From Actinomycetes bacterium (GTDB taxonomy: Bacteria > Actinomycetota > Actinomycetes > Mycobacteriales > Mycobacteriaceae), in NCBI GenBank assembly GCA_022601275.1, contig JAHZIT010000175.1, forward strand, positions 1-36,245: a DNA stretch of 36,245 nt, written 5' to 3'. Position 1 is the first letter of the stretch. Each line of letters begins with the position of its first letter. Both the position numbers and the translations under genes were made by a program. The notes beneath the pieces were generated by a model. The model saw only the letters and a program-made list of their open reading frames with translations, had not been told where the DNA came from and made no database searches. Positions 16,136-24,754 of the stretch are shown one piece after another.

Positions 16136-16744
16136 GTGCAACTGCTGCTGGTCCGACATGCACTGCCGATGCGCAGTGAACCTGGACAGGGCTCCGACCC
16201 GCGGCTGTCCGCCGCAGGCATCGAGCAGGCGGGTAGGTTGCCGAACGCGCTGGCCCGGTTCCCCATCAAGCGCGTGGTGAGCAGCCCTCAGATGCGTGCG
16301 GTCGAGACCGCTCAGCCGGTGGCTGATGCGCTGGGTATATCCGTCGAGGTCGACCAGCGCCTCGCCGAATACGACCGCGACCACCCGCACTACATTCCGC
16401 TCGAGCAGATCGCGGCCGAGAACCCGGCCGAGCTGCAACGGTTGGTCAGCGGCCGGCTGCCCAGCGGGGTCGACGAGGCGGAGTTCCTGGGGCGCGTGCG
16501 GGGGGCCGTCGAGGATGTGGTGAGCGGCGCCGAGCACGATGACACGGTGGCGGTGTTCAGCCACGGTGGGGTGATCAACGTGCTGCTGCACCAGATACTG
16601 GGCACCGAGCGACTGCTGTCGTTTCACGTGGACTACGCCTCGGTGACCCGGCTGCTGTCGTCGCGCACCGGGCGTCTGGCGGTCGCCGGCGTCAACGGGA
16701 CCGAACATGTATGGGACCTACTGCCTCGAAACCAGCGGTGGTAG
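16136..16744 (+). CDS. Histidine phosphatase superfamily protein
   Basis: 202 residues with the branch signature at the N-terminus, LLVRHALP (R7, nucleophile H8; Ala replaces the usual Gly of RHG), SSPQMRAVETAQ (R54), E78 in RLAEYDRDH and the second histidine in VFSHGGVIN (H143). The family includes phosphoglycerate mutases and broad phosphatases; the substrate is unknown. GTG start with a leaderless promoter. The downstream kinase begins 9 bp after its stop, so the two are probably co-translated and may act on related phosphorylated metabolites. Confidence 0.9.
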   Translation: MQLLLVRHALPMRSEPGQGSDPRLSAAGIEQAGRLPNALARFPIKRVVSSPQMRAVETAQPVADALGISVEVDQRLAEYDRDHPHYIPLEQIAAENPAELQRLVSGRLPSGVDEAEFLGRVRGAVEDVVSGAEHDDTVAVFSHGGVINVLLHQILGTERLLSFHVDYASVTRLLSSRTGRLAVAGVNGTEHVWDLLPRNQRW

Positions 16745-16753
16745 ACAAGTCCC

Positions 16754-17773
16754 GTGACCGATCTCGATGGCCTCGATCTTGCCGCCCTGGATCGCCACCT
16801 GCGTGAGGCCGGGATTCCGCGCAGCGGCGGCCTGCGTGCCGAGCTCATCGCAGGCGGGCGATCCAACCTGACGTTCCTGGTCTTCGACGATGCGTCGCGC
16901 TGGGTCCTGCGTCGCCCGCCGCTGCACGGTCTGACGCCGTCCGCGCACGATATGGCCCGGGAGTACCGGGTGGTGGCGGCGCTGGCGGGCACACCCGTGC
17001 CGGTCGCGCCCGCGGTGACGCTGCGCAACGACGACTCCGTTCTCGGTGCGCCGTTCCAGATGGTCGAGTACGTGCCCGGCCGGGTGGTGCGCCACAGTGC
17101 CGAGCTGGAGGCGTTGGGCGACAGGGCGACCATCGAATCGTGCGTCGACGCGCTGATCAAGGTGCTCGCCGACCTGCACTCGGTGGACCCCGATGCGGTT
17201 GGTCTCGGTGATTTCGGTAAGCCGAGTGGCTACCTGGAACGCCAGGTGCGTCGCTGGGGTTCGCAGTGGGATCTGGTCAAGAACGACGCCGACCCCTGCG
17301 ACGAGGATGTCCGGAAGCTGCACGCGCAGTTGGCCCAGGCGATTCCGCCGCAGAGCCGGACCGCGATCGTGCACGGCGACTACCGCATCGACAACACAAT
17401 CCTGGACGCCGACGACCCGACCAAAGTCGTCGCGGTTCTGGATTGGGAGATGTCGACTCTGGGCGACCCGCTCAGCGATGCCGCCCTGATGTGCGTATAT
17501 CGGCACCCGACTTTCCACCTGGTACACGCCGACGCGGCATGGGCCTCGGAGTTGATCCCAGACGCCGACGAGCTGGCGCAGAAGTACTCGCGTGCGGCCG
17601 GGCAGCCGCTGGACCACTGGGCCTTCTACATGGCGCTGGCCTACTTCAAGCTCGCCATCATCGGTGCCGGGATCGCTTATCGGGCGCGAGCAAGCGGCGT
17701 CACAGAAGATACCGATACGGTCGGCGAAGCTGTCGCACCGTTGATTGCGGCCGGCCTGGCCGAACTGTCCTGA
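16754..17773 (+). CDS. Aminoglycoside-phosphotransferase-fold kinase (FadE36 / ACAD10-11 N-domain type)
   Basis: 339 residues. Kinase features: GGRSNLTFLV (nucleotide-binding loop), VLRRPPLHGLTPSAHDMAREYRV, catalytic HGDYRIDNT (207-215) and metal-binding VLDWEMSTLGDPLSD (227-242). The arrangement matches the kinase domain of ACAD10/ACAD11 and the M. tuberculosis protein misnamed FadE36. ACAD10/11 kinases phosphorylate 4-hydroxyacyl-CoAs for fatty-acid breakdown; that role here is inferred from family only. It shares a transcript with the histidine phosphatase and converges with the LapA-like gene 11 bp away. Confidence 0.9.
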   Translation: MTDLDGLDLAALDRHLREAGIPRSGGLRAELIAGGRSNLTFLVFDDASRWVLRRPPLHGLTPSAHDMAREYRVVAALAGTPVPVAPAVTLRNDDSVLGAPFQMVEYVPGRVVRHSAELEALGDRATIESCVDALIKVLADLHSVDPDAVGLGDFGKPSGYLERQVRRWGSQWDLVKNDADPCDEDVRKLHAQLAQAIPPQSRTAIVHGDYRIDNTILDADDPTKVVAVLDWEMSTLGDPLSDAALMCVYRHPTFHLVHADAAWASELIPDADELAQKYSRAAGQPLDHWAFYMALAYFKLAIIGAGIAYRARASGVTEDTDTVGEAVAPLIAAGLAELS

Positions 17774-17784
17774 CGGTTTCGCCG

Positions 17785-18168
17785 CTACAGGCCGGCCTTG
17801 AGGTTCTTCTTCGCGGCGCGGCGAAGCTGGTAAATGCGCACCGCGCCCACCGCGACGGCCAGGAGTCCCCCGGCTACCGCTGCAAACATGATGGCCACCC
17901 CGAGCGGCTGGCTCCAGTGCCAGCCTAGGAACGTGAATTCTGTGGACGTCGTGTTCTGGGCGATGAAGATCAGCAAGACAATCAGGATCAGGAAGCCAAG
18001 GATCAGTGATCCCCACAGGGCGGCGGCCTTGGTGAAGGTGACCGCTGACTCGGGCAGTGGCGGCTTCTGCGGGGGTGAGGTTCCCTTGGCGGGTGCTCTT
18101 TCGGCCGGGGTCCCGGGTGACCCGGATTTCGGGGGCGGTTTGGGCGACGCGGATCGATCGCTGGACAT
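17785..18168 (-). CDS. LapA/DUF1049-type membrane protein
   Basis: 127 residues. A Pro/Ser/Lys-rich cytosolic N-terminus (1-42) precedes two membrane helices (about 50-70 and 88-110) separated by FIAQNTTSTEFTFLGWHWSQP, the short loop typical of LapA-domain proteins. The C-terminus is basic (RIYQLRRAAKKNLKAGL). Relatives in other bacteria help assemble envelope lipids or stabilise proteases; the mycobacterial one (Rv3760 position) has no known role. The ATG at 18168 follows GGAGAT; a longer frame up to 18339 has no support. It is divergent from proX by 104 bp. Confidence 0.82.
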   Translation of the reverse strand: MSSDRSASPKPPPKSGSPGTPAERAPAKGTSPPQKPPLPESAVTFTKAAALWGSLILGFLILIVLLIFIAQNTTSTEFTFLGWHWSQPLGVAIMFAAVAGGLLAVAVGAVRIYQLRRAAKKNLKAGL

Positions 18169-18272
18169 ATCTCCATGATTGCCCTTTTGCCAGTTGGATG
18201 AAACCACCGGGCTGGTCACGATAGGGTCACCCCAGCCCTCTTCGCAGGCTCGTCTACCGAAAGGTCTTGCGC

Positions 18273-19247
18273 GTGAACAGCCCCCGGCGAACCCTGCGAA
18301 TTCGGATGCGAATTCAGGCCCTTGCCGTGCTCGCGGCACTGTTCGTGCTGGTCACGCCGGCTTTGTCGGCGTGCGGGAGTTCGAACCCGCTCGGCGGCGG
18401 AGAGATCTCCGGTGACCTGAAAACCATCGTCGTCGGGTCGGCGGACTTCCCTGAGTCCAAGATCATCGCCGAGATCTATGCCCAGGCGCTGGAGGCCAAC
18501 GAGTTCACGGTGAGCAGACAGTACGGCATCGGTAGCCGCGAGACGTACATCCCCGCACTGCAGGATCACTCGATCGACCTGATTCCCGAGTACACCGGGA
18601 ATCTGCTGCAGTACTTCGACTCGGAGTCCGACGTCACCACTCCGAATGCGGTTCTGCTGGCCCTGTTTCGGGCGTTGCCCGGTGACCTCTCGATTCTCAA
18701 CCCGTCTCCTGCTGAGGACAAAGACACCGTCGCGGTCTCCGCGGAGACCGCGCAGCGGTGGAATCTCAAGACGATCGGTGACCTGGCCGAGCATTCTTCC
18801 GAGGTCAAATTCGCTGCGCCGTCGGAGTTTCTGAATCGTAGCGAGGGGATGCCCGGCCTCAAGGAGAATTACGGGCTCGAGGTGCCCGAACACAACTTCG
18901 TCGCTATCAGCGACGGCGGGGGTCCGGCCACCGTGCGCGCGTTGACCGACGGCACCGTCACTGCCGCCAACATCTTCAGCACTTCGCCGGCGATCGCCGA
19001 GAACAATCTGGTGGTGCTGGAGGATCCCGAGAACAACTTCCTGGCGGCCAATGTGGTGCCACTGCTCAGCGCGCAGAAGAAATCCGACGAACTCAAGACG
19101 GTGCTCGATGCAGTGTCGGCGAAGCTCACTACCGAGGACTTGATCAGGCTCAATACGGAGGCAACGGGCAACTCTGGCATCAACCCAGACGAAGCTGCGC
19201 AGAACTGGGTACGGGACAACGGCTTTGACCAGCCGCTCCAGCCATGA
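18273..19247 (+). CDS. proX: Glycine betaine/osmoprotectant ABC transporter substrate-binding lipoprotein
   Basis: 324 residues, OpuAC-type binding protein with lipobox LSAC (C34). GSADFPESKIIAEIYAQALEA, SRETYIPALQDHSIDLIPEYTGNLLQYF and AVSAETAQRW are characteristic of choline/glycine betaine receptors. It captures osmolytes on the outer face of the membrane for the ProV/W/Z complex. GTG 18273 is chosen because GAAAGG lies 8 nt upstream; a TTG at 18267 is also in frame. TAGGGT at 18222-18227 may be a promoter. It is the first gene of the proX-V-W-Z-glycolipid-binding operon. Confidence 0.93.
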   Translation: MNSPRRTLRIRMRIQALAVLAALFVLVTPALSACGSSNPLGGGEISGDLKTIVVGSADFPESKIIAEIYAQALEANEFTVSRQYGIGSRETYIPALQDHSIDLIPEYTGNLLQYFDSESDVTTPNAVLLALFRALPGDLSILNPSPAEDKDTVAVSAETAQRWNLKTIGDLAEHSSEVKFAAPSEFLNRSEGMPGLKENYGLEVPEHNFVAISDGGGPATVRALTDGTVTAANIFSTSPAIAENNLVVLEDPENNFLAANVVPLLSAQKKSDELKTVLDAVSAKLTTEDLIRLNTEATGNSGINPDEAAQNWVRDNGFDQPLQP

Positions 19248-19263
19248 GCAGAAGAGGATCTCG

Positions 19264-20364
19264 ATGATCGAATTCGCCGGTGTCACCAAGCAGTACCCCG
19301 ACGGGACCGTCGCCGTCGACAATCTCGACCTCTCGGTGCCCGAGGGCAACCTCGTCGTGTTCGTCGGCCCGTCAGGCTGCGGCAAGACCACGTCGATGCG
19401 GATGATCAACCGGATGATCGAGCCAACTTCGGGCGTCTTGACCGTCAACGGAGAGGACGTCACCAAGGTTGACGCGGTGAAACTGCGACTTGGTATCGGC
19501 TACGTCATCCAGAGTGCCGGGCTGATGCCGCACCAGCGCGTCGTCGACAACGTCGCGACGGTACCCGTACTCAAGGGAGAGTCACGCCGAGCGGCCCGCA
19601 AGTCGGCGCTTGGCGTTCTCGAGCGGGTCGGTTTGGATCCGAAGCTGGCGGACCGTTATCCCGCTCAACTCTCGGGTGGTCAGCAGCAGCGTGTCGGGGT
19701 GGCCCGGGCGCTGGCCGCGGACCCGCCGATCCTCTTGATGGACGAGCCGTTCAGTGCTGTCGACCCGGTAGTGCGCGAGGAACTGCAGGCCGAAATCCTG
19801 CGCCTGCAAAGCGAATTGCACAAGACCATCGTGTTCGTCACCCACGATATCGACGAGGCCATCAAGATCGGCGACAAGGTTGCGGTCTTCGGCCTCGGGG
19901 GGGTATTGCAGCAATATGACGAGCCCAAGCGGCTCCTGTCGAACCCCGCCAACGATTTCGTCGCCGGATTCATCGGTACTGACCGGGGTTACCGCGGGCT
20001 GCAGTTCCGGCACGCCACCGGTCTTCGGATACACGATATTCGCGCGGTGGGCGAGGCCGGAATCGACGCGATCGAACTAGGTGCGGGGGAATGGGCTTTG
20101 GTGACCAAACCCAACGGCGCTCCTTACGCGTGGATCGACGCGGCAGGCGTGGACCTGTACCGCTCTGGAAAACTGTTGTACGACAGCACGACTGCGGGCG
20201 GTTCACTGTTTCGCCCGGACGACTCGCTGCGGCAGGCGCTCGACGCGGCCCTGTCGTCGCCATCGGGGCTTGGCGTGGCGGTGGACGCCGACGGCAAGCC
20301 GATCGGCGGCGTGCTCGCCGATGATGTGATCGATGCGCTGAAGAAACAGCGGTCAGCGCAGTGA
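19264..20364 (+). CDS. proV: Osmoprotectant ABC transporter ATP-binding protein
   Basis: 366 residues. Walker A GPSGCGKT (35-42), Q-loop YVIQSAG, signature LSGGQ (136-140), Walker B ILLMDEP (156-162) and H194 in THDIDE. The C-terminal extension (about 235-366) after FIGTDRGYRGLQF resembles a degenerate CBS-type regulatory region used in osmotic sensing by this family. The ATG at 19264 has AGAGGA 7 nt upstream and lies 16 bp after proX. Its stop overlaps the GTG of proW by 4 bp. Confidence 0.95.
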   Translation: MIEFAGVTKQYPDGTVAVDNLDLSVPEGNLVVFVGPSGCGKTTSMRMINRMIEPTSGVLTVNGEDVTKVDAVKLRLGIGYVIQSAGLMPHQRVVDNVATVPVLKGESRRAARKSALGVLERVGLDPKLADRYPAQLSGGQQQRVGVARALAADPPILLMDEPFSAVDPVVREELQAEILRLQSELHKTIVFVTHDIDEAIKIGDKVAVFGLGGVLQQYDEPKRLLSNPANDFVAGFIGTDRGYRGLQFRHATGLRIHDIRAVGEAGIDAIELGAGEWALVTKPNGAPYAWIDAAGVDLYRSGKLLYDSTTAGGSLFRPDDSLRQALDAALSSPSGLGVAVDADGKPIGGVLADDVIDALKKQRSAQ

Positions 20365-21053
20365 CATATCTGCTGAACAATCTCGACAACGCCTGGGCGT
20401 TGACGCTGATTCATCTGAGGCTCTCCCTCATTCCGGTCGTCCTGGGGCTGCTCATCGCCGTACCCATCGGTGCGCTGGTGCAGCGCACAACGGCGCTACG
20501 CAGGCTGACGACGGTGACCGCGAGCATCCTCTTCACGATTCCGTCCCTGGCCCTGTTCGTCGTTTTGCCACTGATCATTCCCACCCGCATCCTCGATGAG
20601 GCCAACGTCATCGTCGCGTTGACGCTCTACACGACAGCACTTTTGGTGCGGGCTGTACCCGAGGCGTTGGACGCGGTGCCCGAACCGGTGCGGGACGCCG
20701 CCACCGCCGTGGGTTATCGGCCGCTGACGCGGATGATGAAAGTCGATCTGCCACTGGCTGTCCCCGTTCTCATCGCCAGCTTGCGGGTGGTCGCGGTGAC
20801 CAACATCTCGATGGTGTCGGTCGGTTCGGTGATCGGTATCGGCGGCTTGGGCACCTGGTTCACCGAGGGCTACCAGTCCAACAAGAGCGACCAGATAATC
20901 GCCGGCATCATCGCGATCTTCGTGCTCGCAATCGTCATAGACACCCTGATCATGTTGGCGGGCAGGGCCTTGACGCCTTGGGCGAGGGCCCACTCCCGGG
21001 AGCCGCGCGTTAACCGCCGACGCAAGGCCGGACGCACCCTGGAGCCAGCGTGA
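20361..21053 (+). CDS. proW: Osmoprotectant ABC transporter permease
   Basis: 230 residues, about five to six membrane helices. The cytoplasmic coupling motif is EPVRDAATAVGYRPLTRMMKVDLPLAVPVLIASLR, followed by SVGSVIGIGGLGTWFTEGY. It pairs with ProZ to form the membrane channel. Starts at a GTG inside a GTGA overlap with proV, and ends in a GTGA overlap with proZ, so translation is probably coupled. The C-terminus is basic (HSREPRVNRRRKAGRT). Confidence 0.94.
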   Translation: MTYLLNNLDNAWALTLIHLRLSLIPVVLGLLIAVPIGALVQRTTALRRLTTVTASILFTIPSLALFVVLPLIIPTRILDEANVIVALTLYTTALLVRAVPEALDAVPEPVRDAATAVGYRPLTRMMKVDLPLAVPVLIASLRVVAVTNISMVSVGSVIGIGGLGTWFTEGYQSNKSDQIIAGIIAIFVLAIVIDTLIMLAGRALTPWARAHSREPRVNRRRKAGRTLEPA

Positions 21054-21868
21054 ACTTTCTGGATCAGGCGCTGTCCTTCATCTTCACCGCGGCCAACTGG
21101 GTAGGTCCGGCGGGCCTGGGTGCCCGCATTGCGGAGCACCTCCAGTACACGGCCGTCGCCGTGGTCTTCTCAGTGCTGGTCGCGGTACCGATCGGAATGC
21201 TTATCGGGCACACGGGGCGCGGCACGTTCCTCATCGTCACCGGGGTCAATGCGCTGCGGGCGCTGCCGACGCTGGGCGTGCTGCTGCTGGGCGTTCTGCT
21301 GTGGGGTCTTGGGCTGGTGCCGCCCACAATCGCGCTGATGTTGCTCGGAATCCCGCCACTGCTGGCCGGCACCTATGCCGGTATCGCGAATGTGGATCGA
21401 ACGGTGGTGGACGCCGCCCGATCGATGGGTATGACGGAGGCGCGGATCATGCTGCGCGTGGAGACGCCCAATGCGCTGCCACTGATCCTCGGTGGATTGC
21501 GGACGGCAACGTTGCAGATCGTGGCGACCGCGACTGTCGCGGCGTACGCCAGCCTCGGCGGGCTGGGCCGGTATCTGATCGACGGGATCAAGGTGCGGCA
21601 GTTTCATATCGCGCTGGTGGGGGCGTTGATGGTGACCGCGCTGGCACTGATTCTTGACGCGGCACTGGCTTTCGCGGTGTGGGCGTCGATGCCCGGCAGC
21701 GGCCGGCTCCAGAAATTTCGCGGGATGCCGCAGCCGCTGCTCAGCGACGAAGTCGCGCTCGAATCGGGGTCCTGGAAGCAGAAGCTGCGCGGTTCGCAAC
21801 ACAGTTCGCGTTCCAGTTTTCCAGCTCGCCACGATCGGGGGGACCCGTCGCCTACGGTAGAGAGGTGA
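21050..21868 (+). CDS. proZ: Osmoprotectant ABC transporter permease
   Basis: 272 residues. Membrane helices and the coupling motif VDAARSMGMTEARIMLRVETPNALPLILGGLRTATLQIVATATVAAY are intact. The M. tuberculosis protein is, from memory, about 240 residues; here the last 45 or so residues after ASMPGSGRLQ form an extra hydrophilic Ser/Pro/Arg-rich tail of no recognised kind. The tail overlaps the promoter of the next gene, so it may reflect a stop codon lost upstream. The start GTG overlaps the proW stop. Confidence 0.92.
   Translation: MNFLDQALSFIFTAANWVGPAGLGARIAEHLQYTAVAVVFSVLVAVPIGMLIGHTGRGTFLIVTGVNALRALPTLGVLLLGVLLWGLGLVPPTIALMLLGIPPLLAGTYAGIANVDRTVVDAARSMGMTEARIMLRVETPNALPLILGGLRTATLQIVATATVAAYASLGGLGRYLIDGIKVRQFHIALVGALMVTALALILDAALAFAVWASMPGSGRLQKFRGMPQPLLSDEVALESGSWKQKLRGSQHSSRSSFPARHDRGDPSPTVER
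21853..21858 (+). promoter_or_regulatory. -10 element TACGGT inside proZ, for the glycolipid-binding gene
   Basis: TACGGT (TANNNT), AGAGAG, then the GTG at 21865. It lies in the last codons of proZ and would give a leaderless transcript of the downstream gene apart from the pro operon. Confidence 0.5.
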
Positions 21869-22491
21869 GTGAAGCCGACCGCTCTGACGCGAGCAGTTCC
21901 AGCGCAGCCGAAGAGCCGAAAGGCCCGTGGCCGGCCATCCTGAGCTGGGGCGCGCAGGATGAGCCGCGAATGGAATCGGCGCGCGTACAGGTCACGGGTG
22001 GCCGGGTGAAGGCTTACGGCCGGATGGTGGCGGCAGCCACGGCGTCGCATCCGGCGTTCAGCGCCTCCTACGATCTGGTAACCGACGATGTGGGCGCGAC
22101 CAAAAGGCTGTCGCTGACCGTCACCCTCGCCGAGCGTGAGCGCCAGCTGTCGATCGCGCGCGACGAGGAGAGCATGTGGCTGGTGCAGGATAATTCCGGT
22201 CAGACCAGCCGGTCGGCGTTCGACGGCGCGCTGGACGTCGACGTGATCTTCAGCGCGTTCTTCAATGCGTTGCCTATTCGTCGCACAGACGTGTTCCGCA
22301 CCGCCGGGGAGACGGTCACCCTCCCGGTCGTCTATGTCCGGGTGCCGGACCTGTCGGTAGATGTCTCGACCATCAGCTACACCTCAGCCGAGGATGGCAT
22401 CAAAGTGCATTCGCCGGCGGCCCAGACCACGGTCAAGGTCGACGCCGACGGTTTCATCCTCGACTACCCAGGGTTGGCAGCGCGGATCTGA
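21865..22491 (+). CDS. Putative glycolipid-binding family protein (Rv3755c type)
   Basis: 208 residues. After a Ser/Glu-rich start (1-22) comes a beta-rich domain: [93 protein letters not shown] and [12 protein letters not shown]. This is the pattern of the PF06475 glycolipid-binding family as recalled. No signal peptide is seen. The GTG start overlaps the proZ stop (GTGA) and also has a leaderless -10, so it can be made with or without the transporter. Its last 38 bp overlap the opposite-strand tyrA. Confidence 0.85.
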   Translation: MSEADRSDASSSSAAEEPKGPWPAILSWGAQDEPRMESARVQVTGGRVKAYGRMVAAATASHPAFSASYDLVTDDVGATKRLSLTVTLAERERQLSIARDEESMWLVQDNSGQTSRSAFDGALDVDVIFSAFFNALPIRRTDVFRTAGETVTLPVVYVRVPDLSVDVSTISYTSAEDGIKVHSPAAQTTVKVDADGFILDYPGLAARI

Positions 22492-23413
22492 TCACGCCGC
22501 CGGCGCGTGCGGCGGCGGCAAGTTCGTCGCGCCAGCCTTCGGCGCCGATCACCGTCGAGTCGATCTGCGGCCGGTTGAAATTGTCATACCGGGTCCGGGC
22601 GGCATAGCCGGTCTCGACAAGCCCTGAGACGGGCCGGTTGTGGGCCAACTCGTCCCGTGCGCCGCTGAGCAGGTGGATCGCTTGGTCGAGCACGGGCACC
22701 AGGTGCGCGGAATTGGCCTCGCACATTGCCCGCACCAACTCCGGTGCGCTGGCCGCGACGCGGGTGCCGTCACGGAAAGACCCGGCCGCCAATGGGAACG
22801 CCAACGGAACCTCGGCGGCGATGGTCGCGAGGGTTTCAGCCAGCAGATGCGGCAGATGCGAGATCGTAGCGGCGGCGGCATCGTGCTCTTCGGAACGTGC
22901 CGGGACGACCAGCGCTCGGCAGTCCAGAGCCAAGTTCATCACCTGAGCCCACACGCCTGCGTCGACGTGATCGTCGACGCTGATCACCCACGGCGCGTCG
23001 GCGAATAGGTCGGCGCTCCCGGCCGCCCATCCCGAATCTGCGGTACCTGCCATCGGATGCCCGCCGACAAACCGCTCGAGCAGGCCCGCTTCGGCGACTT
23101 CGGTGAGTACGGCCCCCTTGACGCTGGTCACGTCGGTCAAAGGGCAGTCCGGCGCGACCATCCGGATGCGGCCCAGCATCGATCCCAGCACGGGTACGGG
23201 CACCGCCAACACGATCAGCGCGTGAGAAGATGCTGCCTGCGACAGTGCCTCGTCGAGGTCGGAGGTGGCCTCGAGTCCGTCCGAACGCGCTGCCTCGACC
23301 CCGGGCACGGATCGGTTGTAGCCGAACACCTCGCGGCCGGCCGCCGCAGCCGCACGCATGACCGAGCCACCGATCAGGCCCAGGCCGATAACGCACACCG
23401 GTGTTGTCGTCAC
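22454..23413 (-). CDS. tyrA: Prephenate dehydrogenase
   Basis: 319 residues. NAD(P)-binding [17 protein letters not shown] at the N-terminus, [23 protein letters not shown], and the prephenate motif [19 protein letters not shown] with its His. It converts prephenate to 4-hydroxyphenylpyruvate in tyrosine synthesis; the HisC2-type aminotransferase encoded in this window could supply the final amination. GTG 23413 is chosen because it begins just before the nucleotide-binding strand and has CAACCT, one base off TANNNT, 6 nt upstream. An ATG at 23431 is possible. The 3' end overlaps the convergent glycolipid-binding gene by 38 bp. Confidence 0.93.
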   Translation of the reverse strand: MTTTPVCVIGLGLIGGSVMRAAAAAGREVFGYNRSVPGVEAARSDGLEATSDLDEALSQAASSHALIVLAVPVPVLGSMLGRIRMVAPDCPLTDVTSVKGAVLTEVAEAGLLERFVGGHPMAGTADSGWAAGSADLFADAPWVISVDDHVDAGVWAQVMNLALDCRALVVPARSEEHDAAAATISHLPHLLAETLATIAAEVPLAFPLAAGSFRDGTRVAASAPELVRAMCEANSAHLVPVLDQAIHLLSGARDELAHNRPVSGLVETGYAARTRYDNFNRPQIDSTVIGAEGWRDELAAAARAGGVIRSALPTLGSRG

Positions 23414-23513
23414 TCCCCAAGGTTGGCACATCCAAGCACCCCCTTGATGTGGGACGGTGGCGTGGAGGCTGCCTGGAGGTGCGGAGTCGCTGGTCAAGGC
23501 CCTGTTGGGGGAC

Positions 23514-23519
23514 TACCGT
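23514..23519 (+). promoter_or_regulatory. -10 element TACCGT upstream of the TadA-partner gene
   Basis: TACCGT (TANNNT) ends 8 nt before the ATG at 23528. There is no ribosome site, in keeping with a leaderless two-gene tadA transcript. Confidence 0.45.
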
Positions 23520-23527
23520 GAACCCTC

Positions 23528-24052
23528 ATGGGACCGCAGAGCGCGAAGCCGAAGAAGCGGGCCGAGGATGCGCCCGACGGCTTCGGCGTGGCCGTCGTCC
23601 GGGAGGACGGCAACTGGCAATGCGCCGCTTTGCGGACCGCCGCCTTGACGAGCCTGACCGCCGCCGAGAACGAATTGCGTGAACTACGCAGCGCCGGAGC
23701 AGTTTTCGGCCTACTGGACGTTGACGATGAGTTCTTCGTGATCGTACGGCCGGCCCCGTCGGGAACCCGGTTGTTCCTCTCGGATGCCACTGCGGCGCTG
23801 GACTACGACATCGCCGCCGAGGTGTTGGAGAAGCTCGACGCCGACATCGAAGACGACGATCTCGACGGCGCAGATCCCTTCGAGGAAGGCGATCTCGGGG
23901 TGCTGGCTGACCTCGGGTTGTCCGAGGCAGTGCTGAGTGTGATCGTCGATGAGAGCGACGACCTGTACGGCGACGAGCAGGTGAGCCGCATCGCCAGGGA
24001 GATGGGTTTCGCCGACGAGCTGGCGGCGGTGCTCAAGCGCCTGGGCCGGTGA
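23528..24052 (+). CDS. tRNA adenosine deaminase-associated protein
   Basis: 174 residues, acidic, cytosolic. Recognised by its invariable position before tadA in actinobacteria and by DGFGVAVVREDGNW, LRSAGAVFGLLDVDDEFFVIVRP, FLSDATAALDYDIAAEVLE and the acidic run DIEDDDLDGADPFEEGDL. It corresponds to Rv3753c as recalled. The biochemical role is not known; an accessory role for TadA is inferred from linkage. Its stop overlaps the GTG of tadA by 4 bp, so the two are translationally coupled. Confidence 0.9.
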   Translation: MGPQSAKPKKRAEDAPDGFGVAVVREDGNWQCAALRTAALTSLTAAENELRELRSAGAVFGLLDVDDEFFVIVRPAPSGTRLFLSDATAALDYDIAAEVLEKLDADIEDDDLDGADPFEEGDLGVLADLGLSEAVLSVIVDESDDLYGDEQVSRIAREMGFADELAAVLKRLGR

Positions 24053-24498
24053 CTGACGAAGAGCTGATCCGGGTCGCGCTGGACGCGGCTCGTGCCGCGG
24101 GGCCTCAGGATGTGCCGATCGGCGCGGTGGTGGTCGCCGACGACGGGACCGAGTTGGCTCGCGCGGCCAACGCCCGTGAAGAGTTCGGAGACCCGACCGC
24201 GCACGCGGAGATCGTGGCTTTGCGGGCGGCCGCCGAGGCGCTCGGCGACGGCTGGCGGCTGGAGGGGGCCACACTCGCGGTCACAGTGGAGCCCTGCACG
24301 ATGTGCGCGGGCGCGCTGGTCATGGCGCGGGTGGCGCGGGTGGTGTTCGGAGCGTGGGAGCCGAAAACCGGGGCGGTCGGGTCACTCTGGGACGTGGTGC
24401 GGGACCGGCGGCTGACATACCGCCCGCAGGTGCGTGGGGGAGTGCTGGCCGACGAGTGCGCCGGGCTGCTGGAGGAGTTCTTCGCCCGCCAGCGATGA
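24049..24498 (+). CDS. tadA: tRNA-specific adenosine deaminase
   Basis: 149 residues, cytidine-deaminase fold. The catalytic zinc site is TAHAEI (His and the proton-shuttle Glu) and EPCTMCAGAL (two Cys). VVFGAWEPKTGAVGS is typical of TadA. It converts A34 to inosine in tRNA-Arg(ACG), whose gene lies at 10303-10375. The C-terminus (GVLADECAGLLEEFFARQR) is complete. GTG start within the GTGA overlap. Confidence 0.95.
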   Translation: MTDEELIRVALDAARAAGPQDVPIGAVVVADDGTELARAANAREEFGDPTAHAEIVALRAAAEALGDGWRLEGATLAVTVEPCTMCAGALVMARVARVVFGAWEPKTGAVGSLWDVVRDRRLTYRPQVRGGVLADECAGLLEEFFARQR

Positions 24499-24619
24499 CG
24501 GGGGTCGTCCGGAGAGCACTCATGGTTGTGATTTGAGACCACCAGCGACCCCCAGCTCACTCTCGACGCGTGGCGACAGCGGTTTGGGCGCAGACCTGCT
24601 CGTCGGTAAGCTGCCACAC

Positions 24620-24707
24620 GGTGGCGTGTCCGAGCGGCCTAAGGAGCACGCCTCGAAAGCGTGTGACGGGTAACCCCCGTCCGAGGGTTCAAATCCCTCC
24701 GCCACCG
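24620..24707 (+). tRNA. tRNA-Ser (anticodon CGA)
   Basis: Acceptor GGTGGCG pairs with CGCCACC. The anticodon stem ACGC/GCGT encloses loop CTCGAAA with anticodon CGA (reads UCG). A long variable arm (GACGGG...CCCGTC) marks class II. T loop TTCAAAT, discriminator G, and an encoded CCA at 24708-24710. In M. tuberculosis the equivalent place carries an integrase remnant, as recalled; none is seen here. Confidence 0.97.
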
Positions 24708-24754
24708 CCAAAACCGTCCTCGTGTTGTGGAGCATAGGGACCGAAAGGAAAAAC

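Noticed and set aside
14604..16163. 519-codon minus-strand frame
   Set aside because: It is fully opposite the alkyl sulfatase, which has clear zinc motifs and whole-length family similarity.
18168..18339. Longer version of the LapA-like protein
   Set aside because: The extra residues are low-quality and would overlap the proX start and promoter region.
24620..24710. tRNA-Ser(CGA) as an occupied phage attachment site
   Set aside because: No integrase, excisionase or second copy of the tRNA 3' end is seen in the window; only a single unknown gene follows.
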